From: Bacillus sp. FJAT-25509 | Lineage (GTDB): Bacteria > Bacillota > Bacilli > Bacillales > Bacillaceae_G | DNA length: 64,000 nucleotides | Assembly: GCF_001420605.1 (NCBI RefSeq) | Contig: NZ_LJIZ01000026.1 | Span: 186,001-250,000 of the forward strand | Direction: 5' to 3' | Shown here: positions 1-9,300 of the stretch, one piece after another | Layout of the letters: each line of letters begins with the position of its first letter | How positions within the stretch are numbered: the first letter of the stretch is position 1 | The notes under the pieces: model-generated | What the model was told of the DNA's origin: nothing | Seen by the model: the letters and a program-made list of their open reading frames with translations, nothing else | The model's database searches: none | Translations under genes and position numbers: made by a program

Positions 1-470
1 CTATCCAGATTGGAAAGCGTGTATTGGTATTCGATTTAATTGGCGATTGGCCAGGAATAGAAGCTGCTATACACTTGAAGGAGAAAAATCACGATGTTTC
101 CTTGTTTTCCGCTAAGGTTCATATTGGAAAAGAACTACATTCATATCTAGTAAATGAATATCTAAAAAGACTCTATCAATTAAAAGTGGATGTTCGCCCG
201 CATTTTGATTTTGGTGGTATTCATAATAATCAGGTCAAATTGAGAAATCTTTTTACTCATGAGACTGAATTGATTAACGACTGGGATACGATTGTACTTG
301 CAATGGGACGAGTACCTAATTCTGAGCTTTATGAACAAGTGAAAGGTATGGCACCAGTTGTTCGGCAAATCGGGGATTGTTTAGCACCTCGTACAATCGA
401 AGAAGCTACTTATGAAGGTCTAACATCGGCTCTTGAAATAGGAATTACTTCTTCTGCACTTTATGTATAG
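1..470 (+). CDS. NADH:flavin oxidoreductase / 2,4-dienoyl-CoA reductase-like, C-terminal part (5' truncated by window)
   Basis: The reading frame is open from the first bases of the window, so only the end of the gene is present (about 155 residues). It starts inside a Rossmann fold (GKRVLVFDLIGDWPGIEAA) and ends with the pattern of the second dinucleotide-binding domain of old-yellow-enzyme fusions such as 2,4-dienoyl-CoA reductase: TIVLAMGRVPNSELYEQ, then VVRQIGDCLAPRTIEEATYEG, where IGD binds the flavin ribityl phosphate. The glycine-rich loop reads GDWPGIEAA. Family members reduce unsaturated acyl-CoA or related enones using FMN, FAD and a 4Fe-4S cluster. The parts that decide substrate (TIM barrel, Fe-S cysteines) lie outside the window, so the exact activity is open. 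Confidence 0.75.
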   Translation, partial: IQIGKRVLVFDLIGDWPGIEAAIHLKEKNHDVSLFSAKVHIGKELHSYLVNEYLKRLYQLKVDVRPHFDFGGIHNNQVKLRNLFTHETELINDWDTIVLAMGRVPNSELYEQVKGMAPVVRQIGDCLAPRTIEEATYEGLTSALEIGITSSALYV

Positions 471-934
471 AGGGATTAGTGTTTTAACTTGATTGTGTTT
501 TGATTTAATAAACTTAAATTGATAGCGTTGTAGAATTTTATATCATTAAAAGCATAAATTCTTATTAAGAGTTTGAACTTTTTCTCTGGATATAAAAACT
601 ATGAACAAGTTTATGTATAGTACTTTGCTAATTAATGATAATGCACTGGTTCAAGTCCAGTTGTGATCATAAAAGTGTGAGGCTCAAACCTAAGTATTTC
701 TAGGGTATGGGTCTTTTCTTTGTTTTTTAGTAGTTTCAACTCCTATATGATATCTGTTTAGTTACATAAATTTAAAAATTAGTTTTCATTTATAAATTAA
801 TAATATTGAGGATAATCTAAATGAAAATCTATTTTATTAGATTGAATTCTGTACTTCTATTCAATCCAATTCAACTTTCAAAAGTGTCTTTTATATTTTT
901 TTGTCTAATCAAAATTCAACTAAGGGGTTTTTAG
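471..934. other. Intergenic region, 464 bp, no gene seen
   Basis: AT-rich with no convincing ORF. Around 680-720 there is a weak imperfect hairpin followed by a T-rich run that may end the upstream gene. A 17-nt stem-loop resembling a tRNA T-arm occurs at 645-661, but no acceptor, D or anticodon arm accompanies it. Confidence 0.4.
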
Positions 935-2179
935 ATGGAACACGGATTGCTAAGCGTTGCTAATACGATCATAGGTGCATTCTTATTATTACTTTTAATT
1001 GGTGTAATATCTTGGTTGATTGCAAATAAGTTCAATAAACCTTATACAATATTTCTTGTAATCATTGGGTTAGTAATTGGTTTATTGAATATTAATTTTT
1101 TAAATAAAATTGCAGATCTATTTACCAGTAGCGAGATATTTTCATTGATTGTATTAGGTCTTTTTTTGCCTTCACTTCTAGGGGAGGCTTCGATGAAATT
1201 TGAATATAAAGAGATTAAAAAATATAGAAAAGAAATCTTAAGTTTAGCACTTTTAGGTACATTCTTAACATTTGTACTTGTTGCAGTAGCTTTGATTTAT
1301 ATTTGTAAGCTACCAGTTGTGGTATCCTTTACGATTGCTTCACTTATGTGCGCAACTGATCCTATTTCGGTAATGGGAATGTTTAAACGATACAATGTAA
1401 AAAAAAGTATTGCAGCTAGTTTAGAAGGCGAAAGCCTGTTTAATGATGGAATAGCAGTTGTCTTTTTTAAAATATCAACCGTATTTTTATTAAGTTATAT
1501 CAACATGGGATTATCAGGTATTGGAGCTGGCATTTTACTATTCTTGAAAGTTGTCTTTATTGGAACTGTTATTGGGCTAAGTTTAGGGTATTTAGCTTCA
1601 TACATGATTAGTTTCGTAGATGACTACCCACTTGAAACAATGGTGTCTTTTTTACTTTTTTATGGAAGCTATATAATTTCAGAACATTTTCATGGAAGTG
1701 GCGTAATTGCAGTTGTAGTCGGAGGCATCGTATTTGGAAATTATGGAAAGAAAATCGGGATGAGTACAGTAACCGAAGATTATATTTCAAGTTTTTGGGA
1801 CATCATTTCGTTTGTTGGAAATACGATTTTATTCATACTAATTGGTTTAGTAGTTTATCGATTAGACGTTTTTGCAAATTGGAAAGTTTCTTTATTAACG
1901 ATCATAATCGTTTTAGTTTCAAGAACAATTGCTGTGAATATTAGTTTATTAAAAATTAAAACTTTTACAAACCATGAAAAGTTTCTTATTAACTGGGGTG
2001 GGTTAAAAGGTGCGTTGTCAATTGCCTTGGCACTAACTTTGCCAAATGATTTTCCATATAGAGAAAATATTTTATTGATTGTATATGTAAATGTAGTGTT
2101 TTCATTATTGATTCAAGGTTTGAGTATCCCTAAAGTAATCATGAATATAAAAAATAAAGAAAAAGTTAGACAAACATGA
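935..2179 (+). CDS. Cation:proton antiporter (CPA1/NhaP type)
   Basis: A 414-residue polytopic membrane protein with about a dozen hydrophobic segments, the normal size for CPA1 Na+(K+)/H+ exchangers. The family signature is visible: CATDPISVMGMFKR with the membrane-embedded TDP, then LEGESLFNDGIAVVFF, the FNDG segment that holds the ion-binding aspartate. GSGVIAVVVGGIVFGNYG and NWGGLKGALSIALAL near the end are also typical. It should swap cytoplasmic Na+ or K+ for protons and so control pH and salt tolerance. It converges on a second antiporter gene across a shared terminator. The ATG follows AAGGGG at short spacing. The ion preference cannot be read from the sequence. Confidence 0.88.
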   Translation: MEHGLLSVANTIIGAFLLLLLIGVISWLIANKFNKPYTIFLVIIGLVIGLLNINFLNKIADLFTSSEIFSLIVLGLFLPSLLGEASMKFEYKEIKKYRKEILSLALLGTFLTFVLVAVALIYICKLPVVVSFTIASLMCATDPISVMGMFKRYNVKKSIAASLEGESLFNDGIAVVFFKISTVFLLSYINMGLSGIGAGILLFLKVVFIGTVIGLSLGYLASYMISFVDDYPLETMVSFLLFYGSYIISEHFHGSGVIAVVVGGIVFGNYGKKIGMSTVTEDYISSFWDIISFVGNTILFILIGLVVYRLDVFANWKVSLLTIIIVLVSRTIAVNISLLKIKTFTNHEKFLINWGGLKGALSIALALTLPNDFPYRENILLIVYVNVVFSLLIQGLSIPKVIMNIKNKEKVRQT

Positions 2180-2228
2180 GCAAGTTAATAATCACGTTAA
2201 GTTTTTCTAAACGAAAAGTGATGTTGAA

Positions 2229-2288
2229 AAAGGCTATGGTAAATAACTACAATCAATTAGTTATTTACTATAGCCTCTTTACTTTTTT
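2229..2288. terminator. Bidirectional terminator between two convergent antiporter genes
   Basis: A long near-perfect stem (GGCTATGGTAAATAACT with AGTTATTTACTATAGCC) has A-rich sequence on the left and T-rich on the right, so it can terminate both convergent genes. Confidence 0.85.
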
Positions 2289-2312
2289 CGTAAGATTATT
2301 TTCTTTATATAC

Positions 2313-3548
2313 TTATACATCTATAGTAATTCCAAGTTTTTTAGCGACATAACCTGTGGTACTAGCTTGTATAAGAATGGTCATTAATATTGCGATAAAG
2401 GTGACTGTAGTAATTTCATCTGCATGCTTAACTCCGGCCGCTACGATCATCCCGGATAGTGCTGCAGGGATGACACCTGTCTCACGAACCCAAAACATAA
2501 AGATAATTTCTTTCCACTCCCATTTTGCCTTTCGATCAGGTAAAGTACAAAAGAGAACAGTAATTGGGCGAGCTATAAACATGAAAACAAGAACAATCAA
2601 TATTCCTTGAACCCAATATTTACTGAATATATGAAAGTTGACTTGTGTACCTAGTAGCATAAAAATCAGTTTCCTCATAATTAAAGTAATTGTTTCAGAA
2701 AAATGAAAGCTATGCATACTGTTTTCATCTGAAATATGAAGACGAAAAATTTCAGGATTACCTAAAAAGAGACCTGCTGTAAAAGTTGCCATAAACCCAC
2801 TCGACTCGACCGAAACTGCGATTAAATATGAGCTAATGGCCATTACAATACTAATAATTGTACTGTAATTTTTTAAAAAACCTAATTTCTGTTCAGAGGT
2901 AAATAAAACACCGAGATATCCTACGATTGCTCCAATTATTATTCCTCCCCCAGCTTCACGAATAAAGCTCCAAATACTAGAAGTAATCGATAATTGAGTT
3001 GTTCCTAAGATGATTCCAAGTATAGTGAAAGCCAAAATGGAACCAGTGGCATCATTAAATGCGGATTCACTTTCTACAGTTTGTCTTACCTTATTACGAA
3101 TTTTAACTTGTTTAAAAACCGGAATTAAGGTTGCTGGATCTGTAGATGCAATGACAGAAGCAAGCAATAAAGAATATAAAAAAGGTATATGTAATAAATA
3201 AAAGGAAGTAATTGCAACAATTGCTGCAGTAATAATTACACCTGGTATCGATAAGAGAGTAATTGTTATCCATACTTTTTTTAGTATAGAAAAATGAATT
3301 GCCCTTCCTCCTTCAAACAAAATTAAGATTGATCCTAATACAATAATAAATTGATTGGCTATTGATTCATTTGGTACTGAGATTAATTTAAGTCCTGATT
3401 GACCAACAATTATTCCTAGAATCATAAATAAGGCCACATCAGGAATTTTAATCCTAGCTGCTAATTTCATTGCTAGTAATCCAATTCCCAAGATGAAAGT
3501 TATAATAAATAATTCGTGTTGAACAATTTTCATTACATCTGATTCCAT
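2313..3548 (-). CDS. Cation:proton antiporter (CPA1/NhaP2-like)
   Basis: A second antiporter of 411 residues, clearly diverged from the one opposite. It has about 12 hydrophobic segments, IASTDPATLIPVFKQV (TDP motif) followed by VESESAFNDATGSILAF (FND motif), and FWVRETGVIPAALSGMI near the end, where the arginine fits the conserved WRET-type motif of NhaP2/KefB-like exchangers. It lacks the C-terminal RCK/TrkA domain seen in some relatives. It is divergent from ktrB across a 190-bp gap, so the two may share a promoter region concerned with K+ or Na+ balance. The likely ATG could be the first or the sixth codon (MESDVM). Substrate is inferred only. Confidence 0.87.
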   Translation of the reverse strand: MESDVMKIVQHELFIITFILGIGLLAMKLAARIKIPDVALFMILGIIVGQSGLKLISVPNESIANQFIIVLGSILILFEGGRAIHFSILKKVWITITLLSIPGVIITAAIVAITSFYLLHIPFLYSLLLASVIASTDPATLIPVFKQVKIRNKVRQTVESESAFNDATGSILAFTILGIILGTTQLSITSSIWSFIREAGGGIIIGAIVGYLGVLFTSEQKLGFLKNYSTIISIVMAISSYLIAVSVESSGFMATFTAGLFLGNPEIFRLHISDENSMHSFHFSETITLIMRKLIFMLLGTQVNFHIFSKYWVQGILIVLVFMFIARPITVLFCTLPDRKAKWEWKEIIFMFWVRETGVIPAALSGMIVAAGVKHADEITTVTFIAILMTILIQASTTGYVAKKLGITIDV

Positions 3549-3739
3549 TTTTACTACTCCTTTTTAGTACTCTTACTTATCTATAATGACCATGATGTTT
3601 ACTAAATATTTAATAATGAAAAATCTTCATTAGATACGAGATATTCATATTAACCGATTCAATGGGTACGCTATTCATGAATTATCTAATCTATGGGGGA
3701 AGTTGAAGTCTAGTTATTTAAAAAGTGAGGATGAACATC

Positions 3740-5080
3740 TTGAAAAATAAACGATTAGTTTCATTAGATCCTTCAAAAATACTAGTAACAGGATTCGCGC
3801 TGATAATTGTTTTGGGAGGTTTTCTGCTAACGCTTCCAATAGCTACAAAAGATGGGGAAGGGCTTAGTTGGTTAAATGCTCTATTCACCTCTACATCAGC
3901 AACATGTGTTACAGGGCTTGTCGTAGTTGATACTGGATCAACATTTACTTTATTTGGTCAATTCGTTATTCTGTCACTTATTCAAGTAGGCGGTTTGGGA
4001 TTTATGTCGTTTGCTACTTTTTTTGCTGTACTTCTAGGAAAGAGAATAACGCTAAAGGAAAGATTATTATTACAAGAATCTCTAAATAATATGACATTTG
4101 CTGGAATAGTTAAGTTAGTAAAAAGGATTTTTATTTTTACAATTCTAATTGAATTAATTGGTTCTGTATTATTAGCAACTCGATTTTCCTTCGACATGCC
4201 ATTCAAAAGAGCTATATATTTTGGTATTTTCCACTCAATATCAAATTTTAATAATGCGGGATTTGATTTAATGGGAGGGTTTAGAAGTTTGACTCGTTAT
4301 GTAGAAGATCCCCTTGTAACGATAGTAGTTTGTATACTAATTACGCTAGGTGGAATTGGATTTATTGTTATGAATGAAATATACGAATACAAACGAATTC
4401 GTAGAGTCTCTTTACATACGAAAATCGTTCTTTGGACTAGTGGTTTATTATTGGTTTTAGGGACGATTCTTATTTTTATTTTTGAATTTAATAATCCAAA
4501 GACATTACAACCTTTGTCCATGACTGGTAAAATTTTAGGATCATTGTACCAATCAGTAACTCCAAGAACAGCGGGTTCAAATACATTAAATATTCCTGAT
4601 TTAACACAATCAACACTATTTATTACTGCTATCCTAATGTTTATTGGGGCATCTCCAGGCTCAACTGGAGGAGGAATTAAGACAACAACCTTTGCAACAT
4701 TATTAGGAGCGGTCCGCTCACAAATAAAAGGGAAAGAAGATGTGATACTTTTTAAAAGACGTATTATGTACGATACGATTTATAAAGCATTAACCGTAAT
4801 GGTGAGTGGACTTCTTATTGTAATGGTTGTTACTTTGCTATTAACAATTACTGAACATGGAAAAAACTTCTTAATGATTGTATTTGAAGCAACTTCTGCC
4901 TTTGCTACAGTTGGGCTTTCGATGGGGCTGACGCCAGATTTAACTCCAATTGGAAAAATTCTAATTATATTAACAATGTTTGCTGGACGAGTAGGCCCGT
5001 TAACGATCGCGTTTGCTGTTACTTTACGAAGACATTCTGATCCATTTAAACATCCAAGAGGAAAAATTATGATTGGATAA
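3740..5080 (+). CDS. ktrB: Ktr-type potassium uptake channel subunit KtrB
   Basis: Membrane subunit of a Ktr K+ uptake system (TrkH/KtrB superfamily). It is built of four M1-P-M2 units, and the four filter regions can be seen: TSATCVTGL, SNFNNAGFDL, SVTPRTAGSN and ATSAFATVGLS, each with the filter glycine. GASPGSTGGGIKTTTF is the intramembrane loop before the last units. Start choice: GTG at 3725 and ATG at 3731 lie inside or right beside the GTGAGG ribosome site. The TTG at 3740 has normal spacing and gives MKNKRLVSLDPSKI, the usual KtrB N-terminus. ktrA follows after 37 bp. In Bacillus subtilis ktrAB has the regulator gene first; here the order is reversed. Confidence 0.93.
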   Translation: MKNKRLVSLDPSKILVTGFALIIVLGGFLLTLPIATKDGEGLSWLNALFTSTSATCVTGLVVVDTGSTFTLFGQFVILSLIQVGGLGFMSFATFFAVLLGKRITLKERLLLQESLNNMTFAGIVKLVKRIFIFTILIELIGSVLLATRFSFDMPFKRAIYFGIFHSISNFNNAGFDLMGGFRSLTRYVEDPLVTIVVCILITLGGIGFIVMNEIYEYKRIRRVSLHTKIVLWTSGLLLVLGTILIFIFEFNNPKTLQPLSMTGKILGSLYQSVTPRTAGSNTLNIPDLTQSTLFITAILMFIGASPGSTGGGIKTTTFATLLGAVRSQIKGKEDVILFKRRIMYDTIYKALTVMVSGLLIVMVVTLLLTITEHGKNFLMIVFEATSAFATVGLSMGLTPDLTPIGKILIILTMFAGRVGPLTIAFAVTLRRHSDPFKHPRGKIMIG

Positions 5081-5117
5081 ATATTAATCATTAATCTCAG
5101 GTAGGAGTGATTCAAAT

Positions 5118-5771
5118 ATGATTAATCAATATGCTGTAATTGGACTGGGGAGGTTCGGTACGAGCCTTGTGAAGACGTTATTAAATTCAGGTAATGAAGT
5201 ATTGGTAATTGATCTAAATGAAGAAGTCATAAATGAATTTGCAGATATTGCTACACATGCTGTAGTTGCTGATGCGACAAACAATGAGGCTTTAAAAGCG
5301 ATCGGGATCGGAAATTTTGACACAGTTATTGTTGCAATTGGTGACGATATGCAATCTAGTATATTAGCTACGTTAGTATTAAAGGAACTAGGCATTCAGA
5401 AAATAGTAGTCAAAGCGCTAGATAAACGTCATGGAGAAGTACTAAAAAAAATAGGTGCTGACTGGGTAATTTACCCAGAAAAAGATATGGGTGCAAGAGT
5501 TGCTCATCAACTTATGTCACCAAATGTTCTAAACTTTATTGAACTAGCTAAAAATTATAGTATTGAAGAAATTAAAATACCTTCTTGGATGGTTGGTAAA
5601 AATTTAAAAGAATTGAATATACGAGTAAAATATAATTTAACTGTAATTGCCATTAAAAGTAAAGACATTGTTAATATTTCACCTTCTCCTGAAGAAAAGC
5701 TCCTTGAAGGAGACATCTTAGTTGTGATTGGGGAAAATAAAGAATTACATCGTTTTACAAATCTTAAATAA
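5118..5771 (+). CDS. ktrA: Ktr potassium uptake regulatory subunit (RCK protein, KtrA/KtrC type)
   Basis: A 217-residue cytoplasmic RCK protein. The N-terminal TrkA-N Rossmann domain has IGLGRFGTSL (nucleotide-binding GxGxxG), the acidic VIDLNEE at the end of beta-2, and VVADATNNEALKAIG. The C-terminal RCK_C domain runs from about residue 135 (IPSWMVGKNLKELNIR) to GDILVVIGENKEL. Proteins of this type form an octameric ring under KtrB that opens with ATP and closes with ADP, and the RCK_C domain binds c-di-AMP in relatives. It lies 37 bp behind ktrB with AGGAGTGA as ribosome site, and a strong terminator follows directly. Whether it matches KtrA or KtrC best needs a tree. Confidence 0.92.
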   Translation: MINQYAVIGLGRFGTSLVKTLLNSGNEVLVIDLNEEVINEFADIATHAVVADATNNEALKAIGIGNFDTVIVAIGDDMQSSILATLVLKELGIQKIVVKALDKRHGEVLKKIGADWVIYPEKDMGARVAHQLMSPNVLNFIELAKNYSIEEIKIPSWMVGKNLKELNIRVKYNLTVIAIKSKDIVNISPSPEEKLLEGDILVVIGENKELHRFTNLK

Positions 5772-5772
5772 T

Positions 5773-5821
5773 AAAAAGAGGTTATGGAGTAATCTATGTA
5801 CTAACCATAACCTCTTTTTAG
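5773..5821 (+). terminator. Rho-independent terminator of ktrBA
   Basis: The stem AAAAGAGGTTATGG pairs with CCATAACCTCTTTT around a loop of about 17 nt and ends in a T run, two bases after the ktrA stop codon. Confidence 0.92.
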
Positions 5822-6190
5822 ATTTCTTTTATTTCTCTTCTTGAAAAGAAAACTATACAATCTATTTAGTCTTATACGATTAAAGGTTCTTTTAGCACTA
5901 TCGATCAGCTTTTTAAATTGTATTTTTGATCAGAACTAAAGTAATAGCCATTTCCTATTTAGCTATTGCTTGCTAATTAATATTCCTACGATTAAATTCA
6001 TTTTTTAACTCATTTATATACATTTTATCTGCTACTGAAAGAAGAGGATACTCATTTCGAACACATCCGACATAAAAAGGACGATGAAATATGTAGATTC
6101 TTTGCTGCCATTGATAGAGATTTTGTTTTCGAAACATCAACAATATAGGCTAAAAGATCTAAATTCATTTATGTGTTCATTAAGAAATGG
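5822..6190. other. Intergenic region upstream of the nucleotidase gene, no gene seen
   Basis: AT-rich sequence without a credible ORF. Short imperfect inverted repeats occur (GATCAG near 5903 and TGATCAG near 5926), but no T tract follows them. The regulatory-looking part is the block of TTAA hexamers just downstream, listed separately. Confidence 0.4.
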
Positions 6191-6240
6191 TTAACTTAGT
6201 TTAAGTATAATTAAATATATTTTAACTTATTTTAATTTTA
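6191..6240 (+). promoter_or_regulatory. Five helically phased TTAANT hexamers, possible PhoP-type (Pho box) binding array
   Basis: TTAACT at 6191, TTAAGT at 6201, TTAAAT at 6211, TTAACT at 6222 and TTAATT at 6232 are spaced 10, 10, 11 and 10 bp, which places them on one face of the helix. PhoP of Bacillus binds direct repeats of TT(A/T/C)ACA with about 11-bp phasing, and a secreted nucleotidase is a natural phosphate-starvation gene. The hexamers lack the ideal final CA, and plain AT-richness could mimic part of the pattern, so this is a proposal. Confidence 0.5.
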
Positions 6241-6300
6241 TAATAGTCTTTGGGTTTGATTTTTAATCACAGCCTAATAAAAGATATAAGGGGAATTTTA

Positions 6301-9300
6301 ATGGGGAGAAAGAATCGTACAATTTCGAAAGCGTTGTCATTTTCATTGGCATTATCTTTAGTAGGTATGTCAGTTGTGAGTACGCAGGCCTATGCAGCAC
6401 CAAAAGAGGATGTGCCTGTAAACGTACTTGCATCGAATAAGAATAAAGCTGATAAGGATTTAGTGAATTTCCGAATTATGGAAACGACAGATATCCATAC
6501 AAATTTACTAAACTATGATTACTACAAGGATGCAGCATATGAAAAAGTTGGGTTAGCTAAGACTGCAACTTTAGTAAAGGAAGCTCGAAAAGAAATTCAA
6601 AATAATGTTTTAGTCGATAATGGGGATTTAATACAAGGTACACCACTTGGAACTTATGAAGCAAAAATTGACCCATTAAAAAAAGGAGAAGTTCATCCTG
6701 TATTTAAAGCAATGAACATAATGGGGTATGATATTGCAACTTTAGGTAATCATGAATTTAACTATGGATTAGACTTTTTAAACGAAGCATATAATGAAGC
6801 TGATTTTCCGTACATTAATGCAAACGTTTACGTAGATGATCACGATAAAAATCCTAATAATGATAAGAACAAATTTAATCCTTATAAAATTATTAAGAAA
6901 AAAGTGATTGATGAACAAGGAAAGAAGCAAGAAATTAAAATCGGCTTTATTGGATTTGTACCACCTCAAATTAGTGAGTGGGACAAGGCAAATCTTGATG
7001 GAAAAGTTATCACTAAAAATATAGTAGAAACAGCTAAAAAATTCATACCTGAAATGAGAAAAGACGGTGCAGACGTAATTGTTGCAATGACTCATTCAGG
7101 CTTTAATGCGAATAAAGAAAATACAGAAGATGTAATTTATTCATTAAGTGAAGTACCTGGTATTGATGCAATTACGTTTTCTCATACACATAAGGTATTT
7201 CCAGCAAAATCAGAAGCTACACTGGATGCATTATTTTTAGGGGCAGATAAAAAGCCATTACCAGGTGTCGATAATTCGAAAGGAACAATTAATGGTGTAC
7301 CTGCAGTTCAAGCGGGATACGGTGGTGGTTCATTAGGATTAATTGACTTAACACTTAAAAAAGAAAAAGGAAAATGGTCAGTAGTAAATTCCCAGTCTTC
7401 AACTAGAGAAATTTGGGCTGATGTGAAGGATCCAACTACTGGTAAAACAATAACAGAAAGTACTGTAGTTGCGGATCAAGATATCGTAAATGCTGTCAAA
7501 CCAAATCATGATGCAACTGTTAAATATGTAAATACACCAATTGGAACAACTACTGATGATATTCATAGTTATTTTTCATTAATACAAGATGATCCATCGA
7601 TTCAAGTAGTTACAAATGCACAAAAATGGTTTGTAGAAAAATATATTGCTGAAAAGAAACCAGAATATAAAGAATTACCAATTTTATCTGTAGGAGCTCC
7701 ATTCAAAGCTGGCCGTAATGGTGTAGCTGAATATACTGAGATTAAAAAAGGCGATCTTACAATTAGAAGTGCAGGCGATCTTTATCTTTATGATAATACG
7801 TTAAAAGCAATTAAAGTAAAAGGTTCCGTTGTTAAAGAATGGATTGAAATGACTGCTGGAAAATATAATCAAATTGATCCAAATAAAACAGAAGAACAAG
7901 CATTATTAAATCCAGCTTTCCCTGTTTATAACTTTGACGTAATTGACGGAGTTAACTATCAAATTGATGTAACAAAGCCTGCAAAGTATGATCTAAACGG
8001 AAATCTTGTTAATCGTAATTCAAGTCGTGTAATCAATTTAACTTATAATGGACAACCAATAGATTTAAATCAAGAATTCATCGTTGTAACAAATAACTAC
8101 CGTGCTGGTGGCGGTGGTAATTTCCCAGGTGTTAAAGGAAGCGAACTTGTTGTAGATTCTGCTGATGAAAATCGTCAAATCTTAATGGATTACATTTCTG
8201 AATCAAAAACAATTACACCAACTGCAGATAATAATTGGTCGATTGCACCAATTAGTGGGAAAGTAAATGTAACGTTTACGTCTTCACCAAGAGCGGAAGA
8301 ATTTATAAAGCCTAATAGTAATATTGCGTTTACAAATAAAACGGATAATGCAGGCTTTGGAATTTTTAAATTAGATTTAGGCACTGCTCCTAAAGAGAAT
8401 ATTAAAGTTCAATTATTAGGCTTAAATGATCTACATGGTCAGCTTGATACGGATACAAAAGTTATGCTGAATGGACAAGAAGTTTTAGCTGGAAGCATGG
8501 AATACACAGCTGCTGCAATGAAACAACATGAAGCAACTAATCCGAATACATTACTAGTTCACGCTGGTGATATGATTGGTGGTAGCCCACTGATTTCTGC
8601 GTTGTTCCAAGATGAACCAACAGTTGAAGTGATGGAAGCAATGGGTTTTGATGTAGGAACAGTAGGAAATCACGAGTTTGATGAAGGTATAGCTGAATTA
8701 AAGCGTATGATTAATGGTGGAGAACATCCTAAAGGTACAAAAGGCTATGACGGAATGAACTTTCCAGTGATTGCTGCCAATGCATATGACTCTGCAACAG
8801 GAGAATTAATTACTCAGCCATACACAATTAAAGAAGTGGGCGGTAAAAAGATTGGTTTCATCGGAGTAGTAACGCAAGAAACTCCTAATATGATTGTTCG
8901 AAAAGGAAATGAAACGCTTGAAATTCGTGATGAAGTTGAAGCAATTAACCATTATACGGATATTCTAAAAAAACAAGGAATTAAAGCAATCGTAGTATTA
9001 GCACATAACCCTACTCTTCAAACAGGTAAAGCAGATTTATATGATGCAACTGATATTGCTGAAAAAGTTGATGATGAAGTAGATGTTATTTTTGCTGCTC
9101 ATAATCATGTATTTAATAATAAAGAAGTTGATAATAAATTAATCGTACAAGCTTATTCATATGGTTCTGCATTTTCTGATGTAGATTTAGAATTAGATGC
9201 AGTAACAGGTGATGTTGTTAAGAAGGAAGCAGAAGTAGTAACAGTTTATCAAAAAGACTATACACCAGATCCGACAGTTTCAGCGATCATGAAAAAATAT

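Noticed and set aside
645-661. Possible tRNA: ACTGG-TTCAAGT-CCAGT looks like a T-arm
   Set aside because: No matching acceptor stem, D-arm or anticodon arm lies in the 60 bp upstream, and no CCA-like end follows. Probably chance or an unrecognisable relic.
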